Shown here piece after piece: positions 1 to 8,334 of a stretch of 64,000 nt of DNA. The DNA comes from JAKASV01 sp963754845. GTDB lineage: Bacteria > Babelota > Babeliae > Babelales > Vermiphilaceae. The stretch lies in the NCBI GenBank assembly GCA_963754845.1, contig CAVWHE010000001.1, positions 558,001 to 622,000 on the forward strand, written 5' to 3'. Numbering within the stretch: the stretch's first letter is position 1; every line of letters begins with the position of its first letter. Below the pieces are notes generated by a model. The model saw nothing but the letters and a program-made list of their open reading frames with translations. It had not been told where the DNA came from and searched no databases. A program made the position numbers and the translations under genes.

Positions 1-134
1 CTAGTGTACGTCGATCGCTCGGCAAACTCAAATTCTGTGTGCACAAAAATTTTCACTCGTGGGGTTGTGTTATTTTTGCTAATCTATAACAGCAATAAAG
101 GAAAAAATCGATTTTTGGTTTCTAGAGAGGCGTT

Positions 135-1454
135 ATGTTTGATTTTTTGTCCAGAAAATTTTCGGAAGTTGTGGCTCGTTTGACTGGCGACGGGCATCTG
201 ACGGAGGCAAACATAACTCAGGCTGTCGAGCAGGTCAGGGAAGCCCTCATTGAAGCCGACGTTCCGCACGAACTTGTGCAAGCCTTTATCGATGCCGTTA
301 GAAAAGATGCCGTTGGTCAAAAGGTTTTGTCGACCGTCAAACCAGGGCAGCAGTTTGTTAAGATCGTTTATGATCAGATCCTTGCCTTCATGGGCGGGGC
401 TGAAACCTTCGAATTCTCCTTTCAAATACCGGCCGTTGTTATGGTTGTCGGCCTCCAAGGCTCGGGCAAAACAACGTCGATTGCAAAAATGGCGCACCTT
501 GTTCGCAAACAGGCGGAGGCGCGCAATAAAACGAGAAATATCCTTTGCGCCTCGGTTGATTACTATAGGCCTGCTGCTATCGACCAACTTGAGACGCTCG
601 CGCAGACCGTCGGCGCGGCGTTTTATCGTGCAGCGAGCACTAAGCCACTCGTCGCTGCCGGCGAAATCGTACAAAAATTCAAAAATGGCGGCTATGAACT
701 TCTCTTTCTCGATACCGCAGGCCGGCTCCACGTAGATGAGGCAATGCTCCGTGAAATTGCCGAACTTGATGCTCTTGTAAAACCGAAGTACAAAATTCTC
801 GTTCTTGACGCAATGACCGGTCAAGAATCGCTCAAAATTGCCAAGGCGTTCGACGAAAAAGTTTCGATCTACGGTGCCATGCTCACCAAGCTCGACAGCG
901 ACACGCGTGGTGGTGCGGCCTTTGCCTTTAGGTACGCCGTTGGCAAACCCATCATTTTTGTCGGAACCGGCGAAAAAGTCGACGACATAGGGCTTTTCAA
1001 GCCAGATAGGTTTGCAGGACGCATTCTTGGTATGGGCGACGTTCTCAGTCTCGTTGAGCGTGCAGAGGATCGGGTTAATGAAAATGATCGTGCGGCCGTG
1101 GAGCGCGTGCTGCGCTCGGGATCGCTGACACTCGATGACTTCGCCCTTCAGATAAAAATGGTCAATTCGATGGGGTCGCTTGCCAACCTTGTGCAATATT
1201 TGCCGGGCTTGAGTTCAACGACGCTTTCTCAGGAAAAAATTGAAAAGGCCGAGCACGAGGTTAAGTGTTTTTCGGCGGCGATTAGTTCGATGACGCCCAG
1301 GGAGCGCAAAAATCCCAAGATCATTGATGCATCGCGCAAAAAACGCATTGCTCGTGGTGCGGGAATTACGACGGCCGTCATCGACCTTTTGCTTCAGCGG
1401 TTTGAAGAAAGTAAGCAATATGTTAAGCTTTTTAGAAAGCTGGGTCGTTTGTAG
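135..1454 (+). CDS. ffh: Signal recognition particle protein Ffh (SRP54 GTPase)
   Basis: Protein of 439 aa, near the usual ~450 aa. It binds SRP RNA and targets nascent membrane and secreted proteins to FtsY at the inner membrane. The N domain is about residues 1-95. The NG GTPase follows, with P-loop GLQGSGKTT at 106-114, DTAGRL (G3) and TKLDSDTRGG (G4 region). The methionine-containing M domain includes MVNSMGSL. The start is an ATG preceded by GAGAGG. It is the first gene of a + strand cluster with rpsP, khpA and trmD, a common bacterial association. A busy secretion pathway fits the many signal-peptide proteins in this window. Assignment is secure. Confidence 0.98.
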   Translation: MFDFLSRKFSEVVARLTGDGHLTEANITQAVEQVREALIEADVPHELVQAFIDAVRKDAVGQKVLSTVKPGQQFVKIVYDQILAFMGGAETFEFSFQIPAVVMVVGLQGSGKTTSIAKMAHLVRKQAEARNKTRNILCASVDYYRPAAIDQLETLAQTVGAAFYRAASTKPLVAAGEIVQKFKNGGYELLFLDTAGRLHVDEAMLREIAELDALVKPKYKILVLDAMTGQESLKIAKAFDEKVSIYGAMLTKLDSDTRGGAAFAFRYAVGKPIIFVGTGEKVDDIGLFKPDRFAGRILGMGDVLSLVERAEDRVNENDRAAVERVLRSGSLTLDDFALQIKMVNSMGSLANLVQYLPGLSSTTLSQEKIEKAEHEVKCFSAAISSMTPRERKNPKIIDASRKKRIARGAGITTAVIDLLLQRFEESKQYVKLFRKLGRL

Positions 1455-1492
1455 AGAGAGTGTCTCAGAATGTCTTCCAAAAGAGAAGGTTC

Positions 1493-1753
1493 ATGGTAAA
1501 AATTAGACTTTCGCGTACCGGTAAAAAGCATGCGCCCTTTTTCAGAATAGTCGCCGTTGATGCGCGCAACAAGCGTGATGGTGCGTGTCTTGAAATTCTT
1601 GGCACCTACGATGGGCTCCATAGCAAGGTTGTCCGGCTTGATGAGGAGCGTGTCAAAGCCTGGGTTTCCCAAGGCGCTGCCATGACCGACACGGTGAGGA
1701 AGATTTACAAAATGTACAAAAATCACGCTCGATTGGCCACGGTACCATCGTAG
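1493..1753 (+). CDS. rpsP: 30S ribosomal protein S16
   Basis: Protein of 86 aa, the normal S16 length, beginning MVKIRLSRTGKKHAPFF, the diagnostic S16 N-terminus with conserved R-L-x-R-x-G and basic residues. It is a structural component of the small subunit and binds 16S rRNA. The ATG at 1493 is chosen over an in-frame upstream start because S16 proteins begin here and AGAGAAGG lies just before it. It sits 38 bp after ffh and 11 bp before khpA, so it is probably co-transcribed with them. Confidence 0.97.
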   Translation: MVKIRLSRTGKKHAPFFRIVAVDARNKRDGACLEILGTYDGLHSKVVRLDEERVKAWVSQGAAMTDTVRKIYKMYKNHARLATVPS

Positions 1754-1764
1754 AAAGCCCAACT

Positions 1765-2001
1765 ATGACGAGAAAAACGATCGAGGGGATCGTCAGGTCT
1801 CTCGTTGACGATCCAGGCCATGTCGAGGTGACCGAAAGCGAGCAAGAAAATGGCTCGCGTTTATTTCTCATAAAGGTTGCCGACGGAGATCGAGGTAAGA
1901 TTATTGGCCGCAACGGTCAGACCATCAAGTCCATCCGAGCCCTTATCCATTCTCTCGGCGGGTGCGATGACAAAGAGGTCGTTGTCGACGTTGTGCCGTG
2001 A
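1765..2001 (+). CDS. khpA: KH-domain RNA-binding protein KhpA (YlqC family)
   Basis: A 78 aa protein made of a single KH domain. The RNA-contacting loop is visible as GKIIGRNGQTIKSIR at about residues 46-60, followed by the last helix and strand (LIHSLGG...KEVVVDV). The length and its place between rpsP and trmD are typical of KhpA/YlqC, which binds RNA with KhpB and affects translation and cell-envelope functions in other bacteria. rimM, often next in this cluster, is absent here. The family assignment is strong; the specific role in this organism is not known. Confidence 0.93.
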   Translation: MTRKTIEGIVRSLVDDPGHVEVTESEQENGSRLFLIKVADGDRGKIIGRNGQTIKSIRALIHSLGGCDDKEVVVDVVP

Positions 2002-2072
2002 GGTGGTGCCCGGCTTGCCGAGGACTTCCTTTGTAAATTTGTAAGCTGTTGTACGCCGAAACGGTGGTGCGC

Positions 2073-3386
2073 ATGAGGATTTCGGTCGTTACAGTTCTTT
2101 CCGACGTTTACGAGCCCTTCATAAAAACGAGTCTCCTGGGGCGTGCCATAAGCGCCGGGATTGTTGGTGTTGACGTTGACAGATTTTCGGCATTTGTAAG
2201 GCCTAAAGAGCGCATCGACTCGCCTATTTTTGGCCCGGGCAGTGGGATGCTCATAAGGCCGGTTGTTGTTGAGCGCGCCGTTGAAGCCAAAGAAGCGGCA
2301 CACGGTCCGGCGTTTAAGGTTTTTTTTGCGCCACACGGTGTCAAATTTGATCAATGTCTGGCGCGTACGCTCGCTGCAAAGCTTCAAGAATGCAAGCACT
2401 TAATGTTCATCGTTGGCCGCTACGAGGGAATTGACAGTAGAGTTGAGGACGTGTACGCCGATATGGTCGTATCGCTCGGAGACTTTGTCACGATGGGCGG
2501 CGATGTCGCCGCGCTTGCCGTTCTTGAAAGCGTTGCACGCCTCATTCCTGGTGTTGTCGGAAAGAGCGAATCTGTTGTCGAGGAATCTTTTTCGGGCCCT
2601 TTTGTCGAGTATCCTCATTACACCGAACCTCTTTTGTGGAAGGGGCGCGATGTGCCTGAAATTGTCCGCTCCGGCAACCATGGAGCAATCGCGGCATGGC
2701 GGGCAGATAAGGCTGCGGAGCGTACGGTAAAGGGGCACGTTTCCTGGCTGCGATCGTGCCATCTTGAGGCTGAAGACCGCGCCCTCGTTCGCAAACACCT
2801 GCCTCATCACTACGTTGCGCTGCTTCACAAGGATGTTCTCGTTGGTAACAGCAAGGCTCCGGGCACGACTTCCGTGACGTCGATGGACATCCACGACATT
2901 GCACGTTCGTGCAAAACGTACGGCGTCGAGCGTTTTTTTATCGTGACGCCCCTCGTTGATCAGCAAAAAATTGTTCGTACGCTCCTCGACTTTTGGATGA
3001 CCGAGGGTATCGAATATAACGTTGAGCGCCACGAGGCCATCAAAAACGTATCCCTTGAGTGTGACCTTGCTCGTGTGCTCGATGTTATCGAGGTACGGGA
3101 GGGTAAAAAGCCGGTCATTATCGCAACATCTGCCCGCGCCGTTGGCCATGATGAACTTTTATGTTTCTCCGATCAAGCGCGCGTATGGGCACTTGATCGG
3201 CCGGTGCTTTTTATTTTTGGCACCGGTCGGGGTATGACCGAGGAGCGCATTCGTTCGGCTGATTTTTTGCTGAGACCCATCACATCATTTTCCGAGTATA
3301 ACCATTTGTCTGTTCGATCGGCGGTGGCCGTGATCCTTGATCGCTGGCTCGGTGTCAGTGAAAAAAGCTGCGCTTTGTTGCTGTAA
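2073..3386 (+). CDS. trmD: Fused TrmD tRNA (m1G37) methyltransferase and second SPOUT-type RNA methyltransferase domain
   Basis: Protein of 437 aa against about 240 for ordinary TrmD. Residues 1 to ~235 are TrmD, with the trefoil-knot motif GRYEGIDSRVEDVY and VARLIPGVVG; this enzyme makes m1G37 in tRNA from S-adenosylmethionine. From about residue 255 a second domain begins (SVTSMDIHDIARSCKTYGVE, then IFGTGRGM and YNHLSVRSAVAVILDR). It matches the family annotated as SAM-dependent RNA methyltransferase (Methyltrn_RNA_4), which in several phyla is a separate gene next to trmD. The start is the ATG at 2073; an upstream TTG in the same frame adds eight non-conserved residues. The reading frame is continuous, so the fusion looks genuine. 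It is the last gene of the ffh cluster; neither rimM nor rplS is present. Confidence 0.94.
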   Translation: MRISVVTVLSDVYEPFIKTSLLGRAISAGIVGVDVDRFSAFVRPKERIDSPIFGPGSGMLIRPVVVERAVEAKEAAHGPAFKVFFAPHGVKFDQCLARTLAAKLQECKHLMFIVGRYEGIDSRVEDVYADMVVSLGDFVTMGGDVAALAVLESVARLIPGVVGKSESVVEESFSGPFVEYPHYTEPLLWKGRDVPEIVRSGNHGAIAAWRADKAAERTVKGHVSWLRSCHLEAEDRALVRKHLPHHYVALLHKDVLVGNSKAPGTTSVTSMDIHDIARSCKTYGVERFFIVTPLVDQQKIVRTLLDFWMTEGIEYNVERHEAIKNVSLECDLARVLDVIEVREGKKPVIIATSARAVGHDELLCFSDQARVWALDRPVLFIFGTGRGMTEERIRSADFLLRPITSFSEYNHLSVRSAVAVILDRWLGVSEKSCALLL

Positions 3387-3401
3387 AACCACCCGCTGTA
3401 G

Positions 3402-3430
3402 AAAAAAAGTTGCGCCCTGCGCTTTTTTTT
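3402..3430 (+). terminator. Rho-independent terminator after trmD
   Basis: A short GCGC-CCT-GCGC hairpin is preceded by a run of seven A and followed by eight T, just 16 bp after the trmD stop. The A run can pair with the T run, so it may work in both directions. It separates the ffh-trmD cluster from the next gene. Confidence 0.7.
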
Positions 3431-3564
3431 GCATAAAATTTTGTTACAATGGTATGTGTGTATTTTTATCAGAAAAATCTTTAGCCGTTTACGTACGGGC
3501 GTCTTCCGTGTCGGCCGGCGTGAAGATTCGTGGTGTTCCAGGTATTTCAGCGAAGGGAATTTTT

Positions 3565-6500
3565 ATGAGAAGCATGAGCAGAAAATTTTTGGGAGCTTTG
3601 TGCGCCGTACTTTTGGCGTCGACTCCCGCATGGGCGAGTCAGCCACGCCCGGCAGTGGTCAAAAAATCAGGGGTACGTGGGGGACATGAGGGGCAGTCAA
3701 AGCTGCTTTCCTTGGCTCTCACGAAGGTTGGTGATGAGTACTACGTGTGCCTTTCCCACAACGCTGCCAATAATACCTGGAAAATTTTGAGCAACGCCAT
3801 GCCAGCTGCGGCGATAGCGCCGTCGGCAGACCAAAGGGTTGCCGCGAATGCCGTACTGACACGGAAGGCCCGTGAAATTCTTACAGCGGCCCTTTGGCGC
3901 CATGACTCCAGTGAAGGATCTCAAGGAGGATCTTCCGAAGCTCGTGAGACGAAACAGGAGTTCAAACTTATTAACCGCTTTAATGACACTGAGACCGGTG
4001 ATCGATGCGTCGTCTTTTTGGCATCCAACTGGCCTATCGAACAAGATTCTGCCGCGTCAAAGACGCCGCAGACGTCGACTGGATCGCGCACAGTACGTCC
4101 CGTGGTGTGGGTGCCAGTGGCCACTATCACGCGCGCAGTGACGTCCGGGACCACGCGCAGCCGTGAGCCCATAAGTGTTAACGTGGGGCAGCGCGAGTTC
4201 TCCATTGTTGCCAGTTCGGGCGCCTTTTTGCGCAGGAGTTGGGCCATAATAGAGAATAATATTAATGAGCAAGCGCGCGAAGCAGTGGCGCGATGTGCGC
4301 AGCAGCCGCTGGCACCTGCGGGAAGAAGTTCGGCTTCGGCGGCTCCCCGCGGGGCTTCGTCGTCGCAAGCGCGTAGCGAAAGCTTATCAAGCGCTGCTCC
4401 GAGATCTCGTGAACGCGCATCAGTGGCCTCAGCGGCACCCGCCGTTGCCAAACCACACGGCGATCCCGAGCGTCAACCAGCAAACAGTTCTGTATCCCAG
4501 GCCCAGGCATCGGCTGATCCCGCGCCAGTTGCTCGTTTAGAACAATCGGCTGCGCATACCGTTGTATCCCGTGGCGACGTACCTGTTGCGCGTCATACCG
4601 GCAATGCAATTGTAGGTTCGCGACGGCTTTCGCTACGACCTATGCCCTCGGTTCCGCTCACAGTCCCTTTCCGTGGGTCGGCTCAAGCGGCTCCTTTTGT
4701 TGCGCAAGCGCTTGCTCCGACAGCGACCTTGGCTTCTTCGTTAGTGCCTACACCCGTGACACCACCGGCAGCTTCGGCATCCGTTGCACCGGTCAGCGCG
4801 GCGCCGTCGAATCCAGCTGCAGGTAGTGTTGCCCAACTACAACCATCGATGCGACCGCAACAGGCAGGCGTTTCAACGGTCTTGTTGAGTGCAGCTCCGG
4901 CAGCTTCGTCGTCGGCAACATCGGCCAGCTCAGTATTATCGATACCTGCGACGGCCACGGCTCAACAAGCACGACCATCGACGTTGGCGCCGACTGCGTC
5001 ATCGATCGCTCCGGCTACAACGTCTTCAGCCACGCCAACAACTGCTTCGGTTACGCCGTCTGTTCCGTCGATGGGCGTACCAGCGGCACCAGCACCTTCG
5101 TCAGTACCAACGCGGATTCGCCGAGCGTCACTACCAGGCTTTGATATTTACGCTCATTCTCCGGCGACAGATAACGTTACACAATCTCAGCAGCCAACGC
5201 GATCACAACCGCCAGATGTTTCAACGATTTTGTTGAACGCAGCGCCGGCAGCTTCGTCGTCAGCAGCACCAGTCAGCCGTGTGGTGCTACCTTCTGCACC
5301 GAGTGTAGTCGAACAACCACGTTTGATTGCCGCGCCAGCAGCACCGTCCGCGATCGTACCTGCAGCTACTACAGCTGCCTCGACGACTCCCTCAGTAGGT
5401 ACGCCAACCGCGGCGTTGCCGCCTGCACAGATCGCGATTTCGCCGATTCGTATTCCGCCAATGACAGTCATGCCTCTCGTGAGGGGGCGTGGTCACTCCA
5501 TGGGAGATAACGTCCAGCAAACACCGACTGCTATGACAAACATGGCTACGCAGCAGGGAACAGCACCGCGAGGTGGTGCGCCAGCAGCGACTCCCGTAAC
5601 CGCTCCTTTGGTTGCCCGACCTGCTATACCAGCACAAACACCTCTGCAGATGCCGGCAACGGGATCGGCGACGCGAGTACCGGAGGTAACTGTGACCATT
5701 CCTGCACCGCAACCACAGGTACCATTTGTGCAGGGTATGACGCCGCAGGTTGCTCCGGCTGCTCAGGCTGTTGCCTCTCCTGTGCCAGCCATCTCAGGAG
5801 CACCTCGCATAGAGGAGCCTCGCGAACAACTTCATATCCATCATGATAGAGCCTTGTGGTTCGACAATAATTTTGACCAGACGGGTTTCCCGATAGTGGT
5901 GGGTGGTCGCGCGTATAAATCTGCGACGGCCTACTACCGCTCGCGAAAGGATGAGTACTTTGCGTTCCACGGCGCTGCCACCCCGGAGGGATGGAGGGAA
6001 CGTAGCAAAAACGTAATGAGAGAGGTGCTCAGGGCCAAGTTTAGCGACCCTAGATTCCGTCCCGCGCTTGTCGGAACCAACGGTCGTCACATAATTAACG
6101 ATGACAGAACTGACGCATTCTGGGGTACGGGTGACCAACAGGGTGATGGGGTGGTTATTGGCGAAACCGTAGAGAATAATTGGCTTGGCAAACTTCTTGA
6201 TGAACTGAGAAATGAAATTATTACGAACAACGGCGTCGTAGCAGGTCCGGCTAGTCCGAGCGTTGATAGTCTCCCGCGACCTGCTGCCGTCACCCGACCA
6301 GTGGCCGATGATGATGGCACAGTTGAAGCTGCTTTGACTCTGCCGCCATCCGATCCAGCCGCGTCTGGCACCACCCACCGGACGCTCATGTCTGACGAAG
6401 ACACCTATTCCGTGCCAGGGACGCGGCGGGTAGCATGGGCACCGGCAACTGCGGCCAGTTTCACGGCAGCAGCATCATCAATAGCACCTGTTTCAGCGCC

Positions 6501-8160
6501 CGCGTGTACCGTTGGCGCAGCCGGTTCGGGTGTTTCGGGGGGACCGCGTGTATCAGTGGCACCTGTGGCAGCGCAACCGTCGGCAATACCTGGCAGCAGC
6601 GTGTCGACGATAGCTTCTGCGGCTAGTTCCGCGGCGGCAGCGGCGTCAGGAGTACCCGCTTTGGCGTCCGCGGGCACCGTTGGTGCAGCCGGTTCTGGTG
6701 CTTCGGTGGCACCGCGTGTGTCAGTGATACCCGTAGAAGATCCTTTTGCCTTTGTCAACGTCAATCTGCCTGGCGGGTTACCAACCGCCTGGGAACCACG
6801 ATCGTCCGGTCAGCAAGTCTTGATCCTTGGTCCCGATCGTTGCCCTGGATTAGCCAATGATCGCTGCTACTGTGACCAATCACACATAATCAGGATAGAT
6901 GGAAGAAACTGGCGCGGTGTCGACCCTTATTATGCCGCTGAAAAGGCGCGTTACGCAAGAGCAAGTCACGTGCAATTGCGAGATGTCAATGCACGAATCC
7001 TTGCCGGTGCCATGGCTGCCAAATTCCTCCAACTTCCGGCACTTCGTCAGACGCTCCTTGCAACTGGCAATGCCCCGATTGTTTACAATAATACGCAGAG
7101 AGGTGGTACTGATACTGATTGGTATTGCGATCACACCGACAGTTTTTGGGGCATTAGCAGCGAAGAAAACGGTTGCAATATGCTTGGCAGGATTCTCATG
7201 GCGTTGCGCTCAGCGTTGGCTGATGGCGTGAGACCTGATTTTCTCGCTGCCCCGGAATCCCGTGTCGTAGTCATCGCAAATGACCAAGGTGTTTATAAGG
7301 TACTGCTTTCATACGATCCAGTTAAGCTTCAATGGGACGCCTTCAGTACTGTTTACACAAAGGCAACGCAAGTAAGAAGTCCTGCCGCTATTGTCTGCGC
7401 ACAGACAAGCAGCAAAATCGATATTTGTACTGCCATGGATGACGTGAGGAACCCTGGCATTAGCTGGCTCTCGTCGTTATCGGCTTCCGATGTCGGCAGT
7501 GACACCGATAGTCGTTTTTATGCCGGATGCAGTCGGTTCTTCACATGTCTTTTCAGAAGTATGCCGACGTACTTCCAGCAAGAGGAGCTCAACGCGCGAG
7601 TTCATAACACTGGAAATCCGTGGAGGTCTAACTTCATGTGGGTACCGCTTTGCCTTCTTGCTGACCACCCAGGTCACGACGCGGCTGGTAACGCGACCTG
7701 CGGTGACAAATTCGTTCTTGTCACTCAAGCGGATGGGTCCGCTGCAGGAGGGTCAGCAGCAAGTAGGGTAAAGGAAACTCCAGTCCAGGTTTCACCTTCG
7801 TTGAGAACGTATCTTAATATTCAGTGTCGCGGGCCCTGGGCATCATGGGCTCCCGCTCCCGCTGGCAGTCCCGTTGCCGACTCGGCTCAGATTATTAGAC
7901 TACCAGCAATCAAGCATGTTAACGTTGATGCCGGGCAGACGGCTAGCAACGGCGACGATAAGACGTGCTTCATTTGTTTTGAAAACAAGCAGACATTATT
8001 GCAAGAAAAGGGGGTCCCTATGACGGCAACCCCATGTTGCGGAAATCCGTTTCTTTGTATGGAATGTCGCAAAGATCTCTTAGCGCGCTCACCATCAGAG
8101 CGGAAATGTCCATTGTGTAGAGCTCAGTGGGATGAGGATGGTAATGTGCTCCCCTCGTAA
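3565..8160 (+). CDS. Giant secreted protein with Pro/Ala/Ser-rich stalk, two NADAR domains and C-terminal RING finger
   Basis: A 1531 aa protein. The ATG at 3565 follows GAAGGG and starts a clear signal peptide (basic MRSMSRK, hydrophobic core, ASTPAWASQ cleavage region). Residues ~240-740 are low-complexity Ala/Pro/Ser with repeated VSTVLLSAAPAASSS-type segments. Residues ~760-885 form a NADAR domain (YKSATAYYRS, MREVLRAKFSDPRFRPAL, DAFWG, NNWLGKLL). A second NADAR lies at ~1102-1220 (DPYYAAEKARYA, AAKFLQLPALRQTL, DSFWG, NMLGRILMALR). Residues 1468-1518 are a C3HC4 RING (CFICF...CCG...CMEC...CPLC), the hallmark of E3 ubiquitin ligases. NADAR proteins act on NAD/ADP-ribose-linked compounds. 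The flanking regions (~40-130 and ~1230-1300) have a Nudix-like strand pattern without the metal-binding box; this is speculative. Inference: an exported, host-directed effector. Catalytic activity is unproven. Confidence 0.85.
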   Translation: MRSMSRKFLGALCAVLLASTPAWASQPRPAVVKKSGVRGGHEGQSKLLSLALTKVGDEYYVCLSHNAANNTWKILSNAMPAAAIAPSADQRVAANAVLTRKAREILTAALWRHDSSEGSQGGSSEARETKQEFKLINRFNDTETGDRCVVFLASNWPIEQDSAASKTPQTSTGSRTVRPVVWVPVATITRAVTSGTTRSREPISVNVGQREFSIVASSGAFLRRSWAIIENNINEQAREAVARCAQQPLAPAGRSSASAAPRGASSSQARSESLSSAAPRSRERASVASAAPAVAKPHGDPERQPANSSVSQAQASADPAPVARLEQSAAHTVVSRGDVPVARHTGNAIVGSRRLSLRPMPSVPLTVPFRGSAQAAPFVAQALAPTATLASSLVPTPVTPPAASASVAPVSAAPSNPAAGSVAQLQPSMRPQQAGVSTVLLSAAPAASSSATSASSVLSIPATATAQQARPSTLAPTASSIAPATTSSATPTTASVTPSVPSMGVPAAPAPSSVPTRIRRASLPGFDIYAHSPATDNVTQSQQPTRSQPPDVSTILLNAAPAASSSAAPVSRVVLPSAPSVVEQPRLIAAPAAPSAIVPAATTAASTTPSVGTPTAALPPAQIAISPIRIPPMTVMPLVRGRGHSMGDNVQQTPTAMTNMATQQGTAPRGGAPAATPVTAPLVARPAIPAQTPLQMPATGSATRVPEVTVTIPAPQPQVPFVQGMTPQVAPAAQAVASPVPAISGAPRIEEPREQLHIHHDRALWFDNNFDQTGFPIVVGGRAYKSATAYYRSRKDEYFAFHGAATPEGWRERSKNVMREVLRAKFSDPRFRPALVGTNGRHIINDDRTDAFWGTGDQQGDGVVIGETVENNWLGKLLDELRNEIITNNGVVAGPASPSVDSLPRPAAVTRPVADDDGTVEAALTLPPSDPAASGTTHRTLMSDEDTYSVPGTRRVAWAPATAASFTAAASSIAPVSAPACTVGAAGSGVSGGPRVSVAPVAAQPSAIPGSSVSTIASAASSAAAAASGVPALASAGTVGAAGSGASVAPRVSVIPVEDPFAFVNVNLPGGLPTAWEPRSSGQQVLILGPDRCPGLANDRCYCDQSHIIRIDGRNWRGVDPYYAAEKARYARASHVQLRDVNARILAGAMAAKFLQLPALRQTLLATGNAPIVYNNTQRGGTDTDWYCDHTDSFWGISSEENGCNMLGRILMALRSALADGVRPDFLAAPESRVVVIANDQGVYKVLLSYDPVKLQWDAFSTVYTKATQVRSPAAIVCAQTSSKIDICTAMDDVRNPGISWLSSLSASDVGSDTDSRFYAGCSRFFTCLFRSMPTYFQQEELNARVHNTGNPWRSNFMWVPLCLLADHPGHDAAGNATCGDKFVLVTQADGSAAGGSAASRVKETPVQVSPSLRTYLNIQCRGPWASWAPAPAGSPVADSAQIIRLPAIKHVNVDAGQTASNGDDKTCFICFENKQTLLQEKGVPMTATPCCGNPFLCMECRKDLLARSPSERKCPLCRAQWDEDGNVLPS

Positions 8161-8212
8161 TACTGAGATTGCAGTGATTGTCTGAATATTCACGCATGTA
8201 CTCGTAATTATT

Positions 8213-8256
8213 CACGGGCCCCGGCATGACAAAAAAGCCGGGGTCCGTGCGCTTTT
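8213..8256. terminator. Strong hairpin terminator between convergent genes
   Basis: A 13-bp stem (CACGGGCCCCGGC with GCCGGGGTCCGTG, one G-T wobble) has an A-rich loop and is followed on the + strand by CGCTTTTT. It lies between the + strand NADAR/RING gene and the end of rtcB on the - strand. It clearly suits the + strand gene; a T run for the opposite direction is weaker. Confidence 0.75.
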
Positions 8257-8334
8257 TATACGGGTACCATCGGCTAACGTGTCCCTCACCATTTCATCTG
8301 CGTTTCTTTTTCACAAGGCCGTCCAATGTGTGGG

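Noticed and set aside
84..1196. 370-residue frame opposite ffh
   Set aside because: It is an antisense shadow; the + strand gives a complete Ffh with all motifs and codon constraints.
2400..3149. Reading frame opposite trmD
   Set aside because: It is antisense to conserved SPOUT motifs and has no ribosome site or recognisable family.
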